Shown in pieces: positions 12,742-25,005 of a stretch of DNA of 64,000 nucleotides (positions are counted from its first letter, which is position 1; every line of letters starts with the position of its first letter). The position numbers and the translations under genes were made by a program. The notes below the pieces were generated by a model, which searched no databases, was not told the DNA's origin, and saw only the letters and a program-made list of their open reading frames with translations. This stretch comes from Miscanthus floridulus (lineage: Eukaryota; Streptophyta; Magnoliopsida; Poales; Poaceae), in contig NC_089584.1 of NCBI RefSeq assembly GCF_019320115.1, positions 56,354,852 to 56,418,851 on the forward strand. Reading direction: 5' to 3'.

Positions 12742-14400
12742 TGTGGCAGAACCGACCAATTTATAAGAGCACAAGTACAATGGCAACCACCGGAGCGATC
12801 GCACTATTATACTTGAGCCCATATAAACCCGGTATTCCATCGAGTATCACAAAGGATCTCGAATAATCCAACATACAACCAAGATCATACATGATTCAAC
12901 ATACAAGCCACGTGTTACATAAGACCACAAGTAGTTCAACATACATAGGAGTATGAAAAGTGTTATTACAACCCATGTTCAAATGTAGTAGTGGTATCAA
13001 TATACTTTTAAAACTATCATCACACACACACTTGTTCAAATACATGTCAGTTTGTGATTGAGTCCAACAAAAGCATCATAGGTAAGACAACATAGAAGAG
13101 ACTTGCCAGTGGCCTTACTCCTCATCCACGATGGGAGAGAAGCAATTCTTGTAGTACCCATGGTATACTAGTACCATCTACAACAAGTGGGAAATAAACC
13201 CTGAGTATGAGAAGGTACTCAGCTAGACTTACCCATCATAAACCAAAAAGAAAGTGACACCAAGGATCATGTAAGGCTTTATAAGTGGAGTTGGCTTGAC
13301 AACATTTTGCATAAAAGTGGAATTAATATATATATCTTGATCTGATCGGTTATTCTAGCAGCAAGTTATACCTATTAAAATTAAGCATGTCTAGGTTGGC
13401 ACCTGTACTAGAGCAATCACTTGATTTAAGATGAAGCAAACAATAGTAACCATATCCGATGTAATATTTGCATGTTCCTCATAACCATCACATTCCATCA
13501 AGTTTCTCACTGTCGGGAGAGACGGCGATTCGAATCGATTACAACCAGCTAGGCAGTATTCCTAACACAAACCTAGACATACCTGCGCTAAGGTAGTCTT
13601 AGGTCATCTTTGGTACAACTCAGTTACACATGTCGTGGGTTCGATTAGCGCCGCACAACCAGGGACAACTAGCTACAAGGATGGTTAGGCCTAGCCTTCC
13701 CTTGGGCTCACGTTTGGCTCCCCACACATCCTTACTACCATCCAAAGTGCACACTCTTATAGAACCACTCCTGGCCTGAGTTGAGCTACTTGGCTTCATG
13801 GTCAGAATGATTTATCTGGCTAGCTAAGTGAGAGGCATGCATTCAAAATGACAAGAGGGCCTCCAACACTATGGGCCATAAGTGGCTCAGACGAAATTAC
13901 AAGTGTCAACCTACAATCTAGACTCCACTCGGCCTCCATTTACATCATCACAAGGTTCTTTTCTATGATAGCAAATATAGCCAACCATGACTAGACATTC
14001 ACCTACATCTCGCAGGCGATAGGAAATCACCTAACTTCTACCGACCTAAGCATGGCTAAGCATATATTCGATCCTAGACCTACACAGGGTTCAAGGTATA
14101 TTTCTAGATAAAGAAATTATATGCATCAAGTGTTTCCAATCAACTCCTATAACCTAATGCATCACATAAAGGACTCAAATTGATATTTGTAAAGCATAGG
14201 AGGCTTATAATGCTCTGGGGCTTGCCTTTCAAGTAAGACGAGGGCTTATGGTTTGAGCACTCAGGTAAATCATCAGGAACCTGTTCTTCGCCTTCTGGAG
14301 ATAATGGCTGCTGGGCCTCCTACTAGTCCTCCCCTTCTACTGCCTTGAACTCCAAAAGTGTTATTCCCTCTGACTCAACATAACCTTCTCATATGAACAT
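12742..14400 (-). mobile_element. Truncated minus-strand Tekay LTR fragment
   Basis: It begins TGTGGCAGAACCGACC and follows the LTRs of element D in order: the CATATAAACCCGGTA block, the gagtatgag/tactcagctag block, the CGGGAGAGACGGCGATTCG block and the CTCTGGGGCTTGCC block near 14214. Similarity fades at about 14400. No PBS lies to its left, so it is a fragment or broken solo LTR. It contains no gene. Confidence 0.7.
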
Positions 14401-15443
14401 GATGTCAAATTGGTAATCCTTGCTCAAGCATGGGATAGGTCACTATAAGTGTGGGATCTCAAGTGACATAGCTCATGGAGCAGTTAAGGACTATGCATTG
14501 GGATACATGGGTTTGAGTAACCACCCATATAGACCACATGTTGGAGAAGGGGCTAGCAAGCCTAGTAACTAATCATGACCAGTCTATCACTACAATTGGC
14601 AAGAAGGTAGCACCGGTTAGATGGAGGTAGCATTAACTAGGCACCAGTCGAACCTTTCATGTGACATTTGGGCCGGATTAGGGAAAGGTTGGAAGACATG
14701 AGGCAACCCTTACCGTCATGTGTGAGTATGGAGGTTTGTCCTGTTCTTCTGTGTGGATAAAGTTGTACACCTCTGTAGAGTGTTGAAAGCCTTAAGTCCC
14801 TCAAGTCAGAAACCCTTTTGGGTGTTCTTACTTTCTATACCCATGGTAGCATTAATATGAAACCTGATGATGAATGAACTACATATGTTGAATCATTTGC
14901 CTAGATGCTATGAACTTAATTATGCTAATATCCAGATAATCAATCATGAGCATGTCATCTCAAGGAACACCATTGCTTTTCTACAAATGTATAAATTCCT
15001 AACAATACCCTACATCCACCAAATATCTATATGTTGGAATTAAGTCCCGTGAGTATGAAATGTACTCATGTTGCTACCGTTATGTTGTTTTGTAGGTAAT
15101 GTCATTACAGTGATGTGAGCCAATGTTCTATCCTTCGTTGCATAGTAGACCTTGAAGTGGGTGACCCGAAGGTGTATTATTAGTTAACTTTAATAAGATT
15201 TCGAGTGAATTGTCAAAGAGCTAAACCTAGAAGGGAAATTTTAAAATGTTGGTTATTCATGTTCCCCTATTTTTGTAAATCGACGACCTCAGTAAATCCT
15301 TTAACTAAATTAAGTCTTTTGGCATGAAGTTATGTGTTATATGCATTGGTTTGTCACATGGGGTGTTTTGTGTCACTCGACCGTCACAAAGATCCTGAGG
15401 CGCAAGTGGGAACCACGTCGGTTGGGTCCTTGCACAGCGACAA
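14400..15443 (+). mobile_element. Probable 3' part of the 5' LTR of element C
   Basis: This non-coding stretch lies immediately upstream of the PBS of element C and ends in CA, as a plus-strand 5' LTR should. It carries the sequence type seen in grass gypsy LTRs (for example around 14690-14800). It does not match the end of the LTR that follows element C (36195-38493), so either the 5' end of C comes from another family or the boundary is misread. The left limit is approximate. Confidence 0.45.
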
Positions 15444-15457
15444 TGGGTATCAGAGCA
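15444..15457 (+). promoter_or_regulatory. Primer-binding site of element C
   Basis: The sequence TGGGTATCAGAGCA matches the initiator tRNA-Met PBS (TGGTATCAGAGC) with one extra G. It directly precedes the gag region. Confidence 0.7.
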
Positions 15458-16940
15458 GTGGTTGATTTCACAAGCAAACCATTTGTCAAACCTCATGTAA
15501 CCTTAACATTGTGCCATGTTAACTCTCAATTTGATAACTTCAATGCTTTAGCATTAACTATCGCTGGTACTTTTCCTTGGGTGGATCCATCCACAATAGT
15601 TTGGGCACAACGCAACCATGATGCATTGATTCGAGACTGGGATGAGCAGGCAGATAGTTCTTGTCCCGCTATGAGTGCAATGTTTTCCATGATGAAGATG
15701 TTTTATACTCGTTAGGATATGTGGGACTTCTGGCAGGCGTCCGATACCACTTGCATGGATAGGCTCATGAGGGCTGAAGCTGCATAGCGTAAGCTGAGGA
15801 AGCATGTTGACAAGCACAAAAAGGCAGCAAGTGAGGCTCAATGGGACACCAACCAAGCTTATGTAGCATTGGGAGGAGTCCACACTCAGATGGAATAGGT
15901 CGATCAGCATAGAGCTATGGAAGAGACACCGCGCATCGTTGCACAGAACAACGCTCAGGCCTGCCAGCAACATCAAGGGCCTAAACTAAATTAGTATAGC
16001 TCTTTCTAAGATGTCCAAGACACTAAGCCCCCTATCTTCAAAGAGGCCGAAGAACTGCTCTAGGCGGATGAGTGGCTTAACACGATAGAGCAGAAGTTCC
16101 ATTTGTTGTGGATTACTGAGCATTTGAAGGCTGAATATGCGTCCCATCAACTGCAAGGACCAGTAGGGATATGGTGGACCCATTTCCTATCCTCTCTACC
16201 TACAAATGCATAGGTCACATGGGAACAATTCAAGTTAGCCTTTAGAGGACATCACATTCCCCTAGGGTTGATGAGCACGAAAGCCACCGAGTTCATGAGA
16301 CTTACTCAAGGGACCAAAATGCTTACCAAGTATATGCTTGCCTTCAATAATCTATCCAAATATGCCCCAGAGTTTGTCAACACAGAGGAAAAGAAATTAG
16401 AGAGCTTTAGGAGAGGCCTTGGTACCAAATTGATGAAGATCATGGCCAACTCAAGGTGTGCCACCTATAATGAGTTTGTTAGTGATTCCTTAACCTAGGA
16501 GAATCAAAACAACTTGCAGGCAATAGCAAAGGGCCACAAAAAGAGCAGCTGAGGTAGGTGCCTTAGGGTCATCTTAGTCTAGAGCTCTAGTGTCAACCAG
16601 GCCATAGTTCCATCCACCAGCGCCTAAGTATAGGCCTCCTCAGCCAAAAGCTCAAGCTAATCGCCCTCAGAAGACATTCCATAGGGCATTCACCATTGCC
16701 ATACCTAAGGGCAATGCAGGACAGGGAAGCTTAGTAGGACCAAGGAACAACTAGCCATGCTTCAACTGCAATTAGTTGGGTCATTGGGCCAAGGAGTGCC
16801 CCATCCATAGAAGAATGGCAATCAAAACTAGGGTAATCAGAAATAGGCCAATACAAAAGCACGTCCAGGATACGTGCATTATACAGCTGTGGAAGAAATT
16901 ACTGTGAGAGAAGTTGTGACCATTGGTATGTTTCTTGTTA
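15458..16940 (+). pseudogene. Element C gag (chromovirus), degenerate
   Basis: Gag would form the virus-like particle. The conserved core follows the motif DTKPP (about 16018-16032), with LNTIEQKF, ASHQLQGP, WW and the 16268-16498 segment, all collinear with gag of element D. A CX2CX4HX4C zinc knuckle lies at 16758-16799 (CFNC...GHWAKEC) but has a TAG inside it. Several in-frame stops occur (for example 15992-15994, 16496-16498), mostly TAG. The N-terminal part before 15980 does not resemble element D. No functional product is possible. Confidence 0.8.
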
Positions 16941-17460
16941 ACAAACATCCCACCATTATTTTAAATGATTCTAGAGATTCTCATTAATTTATGAGCCAAA
17001 CATTTGCATCTAAGCATCATCAGAAGATAATTGAGGTAGACAAGGGTGTTTATAGTATAAGTTTAGCTGGGGCCACTATTTCTACTAATCAATTAGTGAG
17101 AGATGTGTTCATCTCTATACAAGAGAGGGAGTACACTATGGATCTTATAATATTGCCAGGACTAGCAATAGATGTTATTTTAGGCATGAATTGGATGAGG
17201 GGTCATGGAGTTCTCATTGACACTACCACTAGAATAATTATGTTGAGAGAACCAAAGGTGAGTAATGCTTTTCTAGTACCACTTCCCTAGAGTTTTGATC
17301 TTCAAAACTTATCATGTGCTATTCAAGCCACTGCCCTATGTAATATTCTAGTAGTTGATGAATTTCCTGATGTATTTCAAGATGAGTTGTCGGGTTTACC
17401 GCCTGATAGGGATGTGGAATTTAAGATCGAGTTAGTGTCGGGTATAGCACCTATCTTCCC
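16941..17460 (+). pseudogene. Element C aspartic protease, degenerate
   Basis: The frame from 16991 aligns with the protease of element D, including IDVILGMNWM and HGVLIDT. The active-site region just upstream (about 16967-16990) reads NDSRDSH followed by a stop where element D has FDSGALHS, so the catalytic DSG is lost. A stop lies at 17288-17290 and there is a frame change near 17455-17462 before the RT. It is inactive. Confidence 0.8.
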
Positions 17461-18300
17461 TATAGGATGCCACCAAATGAGTTGGCCAAACTTAAAATTC
17501 AGCTATAGGAACTGTTGGACATAGGTCTCATTCGACCCACTTCATCTCCATGGGGTTGTCTAGCTTTATTTGTAAAGAAAAAGGACAAATCCTTGCGGAT
17601 GTGTGTGGATTATAGGCTGCTTAATGCTGTAACCATTAAGAACAAGTATGCTTTGCCTCATATCGATATTTTGTTCGATCAACTAGCAAAAGCAAAGGTA
17701 TTCTCTAAGATTGACTTGAGGTCCGGTTATCATTAGATTAAGATCAGGCCAGAAAATGTACCTAAAACATCTTTCTCCACTAGGTACGGCTTGTATGAGT
17801 ATTTGGTCATGTCTCTTGGACTGACAAATGCTCCTATCTACTTCATGTACTTGATGAATTCGATATTCATGCCCGAGCTTGACAAGTTCATGCTTTTGTT
17901 TATTGATGTTATCTTGATTTACTCAGAGAATGAGATAGATCATGTAGAGCATCTGAGAGTTGTTTTGTCCAGATTGAGGGAGCATAAATTATATGCCAAT
18001 TTTAGGAAATGTGAATTCTGGTTGAAGAAAGTACCTTTCTTGGGTCACATCTTATCTAAAGATGGAATTTCTATAGACCCATCTAAAGTATAAGAGGTCA
18101 TGGATTGGAAGGCCCTGACTTTAGTTGATGAAGTTTAGAGTTTTCTAGGGCTAGCAGGATACTATTGTCGTTTCATTCCAGATTTCTCCAAGATAGCTAA
18201 GCCCATGACCAGACTACTCCAGAAGGATGAGAAGTTTAATTGGACGCCGAAGTGTGAAGCTTCTTTTCACACCTTAAGGACCTTATTAACTACAGCTCCA
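17460..18300 (+). pseudogene. Element C reverse transcriptase, degenerate
   Basis: This is a Ty3/gypsy [43 protein letters not shown] and YEYLVMSLGL are all present. The catalytic box reads FIDV at 17899-17910 where element D has FIDD, so one catalytic aspartate is lost. Stops lie at about 17506, 17734-17736 (TAG where element D has CAG), 18091-18093 and in the thumb region near 18136. The stop at 18091 is at the same codon as one in element D. Confidence 0.9.
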
Positions 18301-18690
18301 GTTTTAGCATAACCCGACATTGAGAAGCCTTTCGATGTGTTCTATGATGGTACAGGTTTGGGGTTTGTGCTGATGTAAGAAGGCCAAGTTATTGCCTATG
18401 CTTCTCGACAATTGATAAAGCATGAAGTCAGCTATCCCACCCATGATTTAGAGCTCACCGTAGTGTTCATGCATTGAAGATATGGAGACATTATTTGTTG
18501 GGAAACATATGTCACATATACACTAACCACAAAAGTCTCAAATAAATCTTCACTCAACCTGACTTGAACATGAGACAACTTAGATGGTTAGAACTAATCA
18601 AGTACTATAATTTAGAAATGCACTACCATTTAGGAAAAGCCAATGTTGTAGCAGATGCACTTAGTTAGAAATCTCATTGTAACACCTTAG
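18300..18690 (+). pseudogene. Element C RNase H, degenerate
   Basis: The RNase H segment carries [16 protein letters not shown] and the acidic THDLEL, then a frame change near 18463 and a further segment around 18520-18680 ending at the ADALS boundary. A TAA at 18310-18312 occurs at the same codon as in element D. Further stops are at 18376-18378 and near 18542 and 18664. RNase H would degrade the RNA of the RNA:DNA hybrid during reverse transcription; this copy cannot be made. Confidence 0.8.
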
Positions 18691-19740
18691 AAGCATTGTT
18701 GGAAGATGGATTTAATTTGTTACATCCTGTTGTGCTACACAATATCACTATCAGTTGTTCACTTGAAAGCAAAATCATTGAGCTACAGAAGATAGATGTA
18801 GGTGTATTGCACATTAAGCGAAAGATGAAAGAACAGGAAACCAAACATTTTAGGTTGGATGAAAGAGGTGTGCTATGGTTTGAGGACCGAATAGTGGTAC
18901 CAAAAGACCAAGAACATAGAAATCAAATTCTAGATGAGGCGCATTCATCCAAGTTGTCTATCCATTCGGGCAGTAACAAGATGTACCAAGACTTGAAGAC
19001 CCATTTTTGGTGGACCAAGATGAAGAAAGAGATCGCTGCCTATGTCGCTAGGTGTGATAATTGTAGTAGAGTCAAGGTTGTTCATTTGAAATCCGCTGGA
19101 TTACTGCAAACTTTATCTATTCCAAGATGGAAGTGGGAGGAAATCAACAAGGATTTTATTGTTGGACTCCCGACTACGTAGAAGGGTTTTGACTCAATAT
19201 GGGTAATTGTAGACCGCCTGACCAAGTCCACGCACTTGATTCCTATGAGAACCAACTATCAACCGCATTAGTTTGCAGAAATCTACATAGCTCAGATCGT
19301 ATGCTTGCATGGGGTGCCAAGAACCATTGTATCAGATAGAGGCTCTCAATTCACTGCTTGATTTTGGGAGCACTTGCACAAGTAGTTAGGGACCAACCTT
19401 GTGTGAAGCTCAGCTTATCACCCTTAGACCTCCGGATAGACTAAGCGAGTGAATCAAATCTTAGAAGACATGTCGAGAGCTTGTGTTATATCCTCCGAGG
19501 GTTCATGGGAGAAATGGCTCCCTTTAGCCAAGTTTTCCTATGACAACTGTTATCAAGAGAGCATCAAGATGGCTCTTTTTGAAGCCTTGTACAGTTGAAA
19601 ATGTAGAACTCCCTTAAATTAGATTGAGCCTAGAGAAAGAGGATACTATGGCATAGATTTTGTCACCGAAGTGGAAGAGCAAGTACGCATCATTTAACAG
19701 CATATGAGAGCAGCTCAATCTAGACAAAAGAGTTATGGTG
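18690..19740 (+). pseudogene. Element C integrase, degenerate
   Basis: The segment 18696-19181 holds the HHCC zinc domain ([11 protein letters not shown], then CDNC) and the start of the catalytic core (DFIVGLPTT). Beyond the TAG at 19179-19181 the core continues with VSDRGSQF and SSAYHP. Stops interrupt it at about 19269, 19357, 19381, 19403, 19425-19427 and 19437-19439, and at 19595-19597 and 19620-19622. Many are TAG or TGA. The stops at 19437 and 19620 are shared with element D. Confidence 0.85.
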
Positions 19741-20223
19741 ATAAAAGATGAAGACCACTAACCTTTGAAGTGGGAGACTATGTGTACTTAAAAGTTTCGC
19801 CCATGAAGGGAGTGCAGAGATTTGGAGTAAAAAGGAAGCTTGCACCTAGATATGTAGGGCGTACCAGATTATTGAATGGAAGGGAAATGTTGCCTACAAG
19901 TTACAACTTCCTCCAGAGATGAGTACTACATTCAATGTCTTCCATGTTTCTCAGTTAAAAAGATGCCTATGCATACCTGATGAAGCTATTGCACCCACCA
20001 ACATTAAGCTCCAATCGGATTTGACTTATGAAGAGAAACCAATCCGAGTGCTAGAAGAAATGGAAAGAGTAACCCGGAGCAAGGTCATTAAGTTCTAGAA
20101 TGTGGTGTGGAATAACCACAGTGAACAAGATGCCACGTGGGAATGGGAGGATTATTTGCGTGAAGTCTATCCCACTTTTTATGAAGAATGGTAGGTCTTG
20201 CAAATCTTGGGACGAGATTTGTA
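19740..20223 (+). pseudogene. Element C integrase C-terminus with chromodomain
   Basis: The region aligns with the chromodomain end of element D: EVGDYVYLKVSPMKG, KRKLAPRYVG, NVFHVSQLK, and the chromodomain core around RVTRSKVIKF and DATWEWEDYL. One base is missing near 19860 (after RYVG) and stops occur at about 19750 and 20096. Chromodomains of this clade bind modified histone tails and guide integration into heterochromatin; that role is known from the family. The reading frame runs to within a few bases of the PPT. Confidence 0.85.
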
Positions 20224-20237
20224 TAAGGGGTAGGGGC
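20224..20237 (+). promoter_or_regulatory. Polypurine tract of element C
   Basis: TAAGGGGTAGGGGC lies directly before TGTAACACCC, the start of the 3' LTR. It would prime plus-strand synthesis. Element D has the matching tract at 25006-25017. Confidence 0.85.
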
Positions 20238-22536
20238 TGTAACACCCTAGTGTGAAGCAATGCATTTGGCATTTGCATTTCGTGAGCACAAGCATCATCC
20301 AAGCATTCATGAGCATATGAAGTTTCATTTCATTTACCTTCTCTTTATCCCATGTGATGTTGCTCATATACTTAATTATGCTTGTGATCATATATGACCA
20401 ATGCATGAGATGGTTGCGAGGTCACCAAAATACCTTAGACACATCTAGAATGATATTTGGAACAATGTTTATATTCATGACTAAAGCCAATTTTGCTTCA
20501 AGTGTTGATTTACTTTGTAATGCCATTTTCATGATGCTAGTTTGACCAAAGTTGAATAGTTGGTTAGAGTGTTTGCATGGCTATGTGACCTAAATAAAAG
20601 TTGTAGTTCACATCATGGGTAACAAACTTTATTTAAGGGTCATGAGCTAATTCAATGTCTAACATGGTCCAATAGAGCTCACAATTTCTAACAAAATGTT
20701 GTTTTGTGACTTAAATTTTTCTAAGTGCAGAATGCTGATTTTAGTTTCAAAGTAGAACACTTTAGAGCTTTGTAGTTTGAAAACCATTATGAATTAGACA
20801 AAACTCTTTTAATTAATCTTGTAGCTTTCACATAGCTCTACAATGTTTATTAAGGAAATTTTTGCTAAAGTGACACGGATTAGGAGTAGTAATCGCTTGA
20901 AGATGCTCTGTCAGTCGGCCTGATGGCCGATTCAAAGAGGAGCCACACTGACTGTCGTGGGCGACCATGTGCAGGGCATGGCCGTCACCTAGTGGCCATC
21001 CACCGGCGATGGCCCAACCGGTCAAGACAGAGTGGGCATAAGTGGACGCCGAGCCACGCTCCTCACTCTCTGCCTCGCCTCTCTTTCTCGCTCTTGCGCT
21101 CGCTGAATCGGAACCACAGCGCCGCCATTGTTGCCGCCGACCTATGTCGAGCTCCCGTGCCACCACCACCACACTAATAGCTTGCGCACACCGCTTGGCC
21201 ATGAGCTGCTCCACCTCCCCGAACTACCTGTGCCACCATTCGAGCTCAGGTGAGGCCATATTTCACATCGCCATGGCCGCCATAGCCGGGGTGCACCACC
21301 GAGCTCCAAGCTTGCCTATGGCCAACCCTATCCACCATAGCTCCTACCTTTTTCCCCATCGGTCCATCGTTGCCCTATGTCGTAGGTGCTCACACCGTAT
21401 CTTAGGTCCCCGCTACCACCGCCATCACGCGGGAACATCACCGTGTCGCTGATGTGCTTGCGCTCCCATGCCACCATGCACGCGGCCAAGCCTCACCTCC
21501 ACTTCATAGTGTCTTGATCTGCATCGTAGAGCTTCTCTAGGGTTCATGGATGTTGTAGCCACACTAGCCTAGCCATGCAATCACCGGAGATGGCCAGAGC
21601 ACCACCGCGCACCACCGCCGGCAAGGTAGCTCCGGTGATCCTCTGAGCAAACCTAGGGTAGTAGTAGATGCGCGCGATGATGGGGAACACAATGGCGGTG
21701 ACCTCATTGCCGGTGACCTCGCCATCGGTGAGTTCTCATCGGTCAAAGTGTTGCCTCAGTTCTGTTTCGCTGTCATGTGGGGCCGGGTTGACTGCGGGAC
21801 CCGCACGTCAGTCACAGCAGGGTGTATAGACCGGGTGCACCTAGCATTTAGGGTTTAGTTGTTTTTGTTTATTTTTCATATATTTGAATACTAACTTGCA
21901 AAAATTATATCTAGAGCTAGGAGTATCCAAATGAGGTGAGCCAAATTTTGTTTGATTCATCATGAAGAGTACTGTTTGATAAAAATATAAAATCTACTAC
22001 TTAGGGCATTTTTCTAGGAGAATTAAATTGAGCAAGATAAGTTCTTTTAAAGTAGTTTATATCTTGTAAAATGCATAACTTGAGCTAGGAAACTGATAAA
22101 ATTGTGATCAAATTGTGATTCCAATTTTGCTGGTCTTGTATTATGGTCTTCCTATTTAATCTTAACTAATTGCTAGATTCTAGTGAAATTAATTGGGGTA
22201 AAAATACATAACCTATGATCATACAAATTTTTACACAGTATTTTGAAGCTAGGAGGAAAGTAAGAAAAATATTAAATATGTTGCTTGACACTTTTCACTA
22301 TGCTAAAATAAACATATGTAACTTGTCATTTTTGTAGAGGTAGTTATACTTATACAAATGGCATGAAATTTGTACAATAGATTATTAGGGTCATGTGTAC
22401 CCTATTGTAATTTTCTCAGAATTTATTGAGCACTAGAAATATTTACTCTGTAAATCACCTTATTATAAAAGGAAATTAATAAATGAATATAAATAAATTA
22501 GTTAGGCTTAACCAAGATGTTTTCTGTGGTGTGTGC
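20238..22536 (+). mobile_element. 3' LTR of element C, first half
   Basis: It starts TGTAACACCCTAGTG directly after the PPT and runs through AT-rich DNA, a GC-rich core (~20900-21830) and AT-rich DNA again. The block around GAAAAGTGTCAAGCAA (reverse complement form near 22280-22310) and its surroundings match element D. The LTR is interrupted at 22536 by element D. The GC-core frames (20828-21452, 21564-21746) have no recognised domain. Confidence 0.8.
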
Positions 22537-25005
22537 TGTAACGGAACCAATCAATTTATAAGAGCACAAGTACAAAAGCAATCACCGGAGTGATCAAACT
22601 GTCATACTTGAACCCATATAAACCCGGTAGTCAACTGAAACCACGAAGGATTTCAAACCAACCTGCATACAACCAAGATCACAGTAATTCAACATAACAA
22701 GCCACATATTATATCCATTTCACAAGTAGTTCACAAGTACCTCATACATCAGAGTACACATAGTTATTACAAAACGAGTTCACAAATAGCAGAACCAAAG
22801 TAGTTGGACACCATCACACACACACTTAGTTCAAAATACCAGCCAACACCATAGTCATATCTAGCAAAAGCAGTAAGATAAGATAACCTAGATGATCATG
22901 CCCATGATCTAGTCTTCATCCCCCGTAGGGTGGAGACAATACTTGCAGAAGCCGTTATAGAGCACGTCATCTGCAACAAGGGGAAATAAACCCTGAGTAC
23001 GAGAATATACTCAGCTAGACTTACCCATCATAAACCAGAAATAAATGACACCAAGGAGTATGCAAGGCTTTATCGGTGGATCTTGCTTGACAACCATTTT
23101 GCATAAAAGCTTTAGTGATAAGAGAACATAATTTAATTTATGAGTAAGCAGCAAGTTAACAATATTAACCTATCAACTAGATTAGCACCTATACTAGAGC
23201 AAGCATTTGATTAACTCCAAACATTAGTAACCATATCTGGTATAATATTGTATCATCATCATCGCTTTAACCATCAAGTTCAATTAAGTGCATCTACATT
23301 GCCGCTGCTCAGTCAAGTTCTCACTATCTGGGAGAGACGGCGATTCGAATCGATTCCTATCCAGCTGGAGGGGTATTCCAAACACAAACCCAAGCATACC
23401 GCATGAAGGCAGCCTTAGGTCACCTTTGGTACATCTCAGGAATCGCGGCTCCGAGCAGCGCCGCACCCTCAGGGAGTCCACTCTGCCAGGTGGTCAATCT
23501 CACCTCAGACTTACGCCAATAGCTCCCCGCACATCCTTACTACTGCCAGGGTGTGCACTTTCACTTCTCAGTCTTCCGGCCTGAGTTGAGCTATTTGGCT
23601 TTGCGGTCGGAACGAGTTATCCGGCCAACTAAGTGATAGGCATGCGTTCAACATGACATGAGGACATACAGCGAATTGGTCCTTAACCGACACAGACAGG
23701 GATAGATCCACACCCAAGACCTCCTTGCCTTGTTGCTTCTCTATCGACATCCCACCTGGTCACAATTCATTATTAACACATGGTTATTTTCCATGATAGC
23801 AAATATAGCCAACCATGACTAGACATCATCCTAACTTGCAGGTGACAGGAAATCACCTGACTTTTACCGGTCTAAGCAAGGCTAAGCTTTGATTCGCTCC
23901 TGGACCTAAATAGGATTCAGGGTACGTATACTGGCCAAGGAATAGATATATATGCAACAAGTGTTTGCATCCAATTCCTATCACTTAATGCATCAACAAA
24001 TAAAGATACTCAAAGTAACCATTTTCAAAACATAGAAGACTTAGAATGCTCCGGGGCTTGCCTTTCAAAAAAGATGAAGGTTGGTGATCGAAGCACTCAA
24101 GAACTTCTCGTTGACTCCTTCAGGGGCCTGCACCTCCTGCTCCTGAGCTTGTTGCTGCTCCTCCAAAAGTACTGGCTCGAATTCCTGAAGCGTGACTCCC
24201 TCTGGAACACCTATTGCATGCATATGCATAGTATAAGAATCATGCATGCACATGAGATGGAAGGTGATGATGAAATGTACAGCCATGTAAGAATGGAAGC
24301 ATGAAAGACATAATGATACAAGATTAACATCGATTTTACCAAGTAGGTGCATATCTCTTTTAGAAAACAGGAACAACACAATCACTAAGCTCTAATAACC
24401 TAAGATAAAGTTGTTCATCTTCAGTAAGAGGTCTAGCACCTGCAACTAACAATTTATCTTAATTAGCCTAGCATCTAAATTACCACATCAACTCATATAA
24501 AGCAAGCAAGTCATTCACTGCGCTCAACAGTTTTTAGGCTGCAAACAGTAGCTACAAAGTTTGATCCATAACTAGAGTTCTACAGATCCAAATACCATGA
24601 TTTAAGACTTTCAGGAAAGCTTATAAAATTGCTACAACTTTGCTTTAGATTGCTCAGACATGCAAACACTCTAAGTTGTACTTTTTAAACAGTCAAAGAT
24701 AAGAGCTCCAGGGTCAACACAAGTCAAGCTATTACTTGGATGTGTAATTAGGCAATATGGTCAACATGAACATTGTTGCTAATGACATTCTAAGTGTAGC
24801 TAAGTTGTTTAAGAGGACATTTGACACACATTTGCATAGACCACACATGAGCACACATAATTGCTAGCATAAAACCAAGCAGTTCAAATAGAAACACACA
24901 TGAAATGATAACATTCATAATGGTATGATGCTTATGAATGAGATGATGATGCACATGCTCATGTGATGCAAGTGTTTAGTGCAACCATAACACTGAGGTA
25001 TTATA
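22537..25005 (-). mobile_element. 3' LTR of element D, 2.35-kb internal deletion
   Basis: The LTR runs from TGTAACGG to a decayed terminus (TTATA) next to the PPT. It matches the right LTR of D from 30628 to about 32724, then jumps to 35061 onward. The junction is at about 24619-24631 in CTTATAAAATT, which is present at both edges of the missing segment in the right copy. The whole GC-rich core is lost. Frames at 23284-23584 and 24065-24385 are LTR sequence repeated in the other copy, not genes. Confidence 0.9.

Noticed and set aside
20828..21452. 128- and 136-residue frames
   Set aside because: GC core of the C 3' LTR; same reasoning, with frames open on both strands.
23284..23584. Opposed frames of 65 and 98 residues
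   Set aside because: The same DNA recurs at about 31390-31690 in the other LTR of D with different frame limits, so it is LTR sequence.
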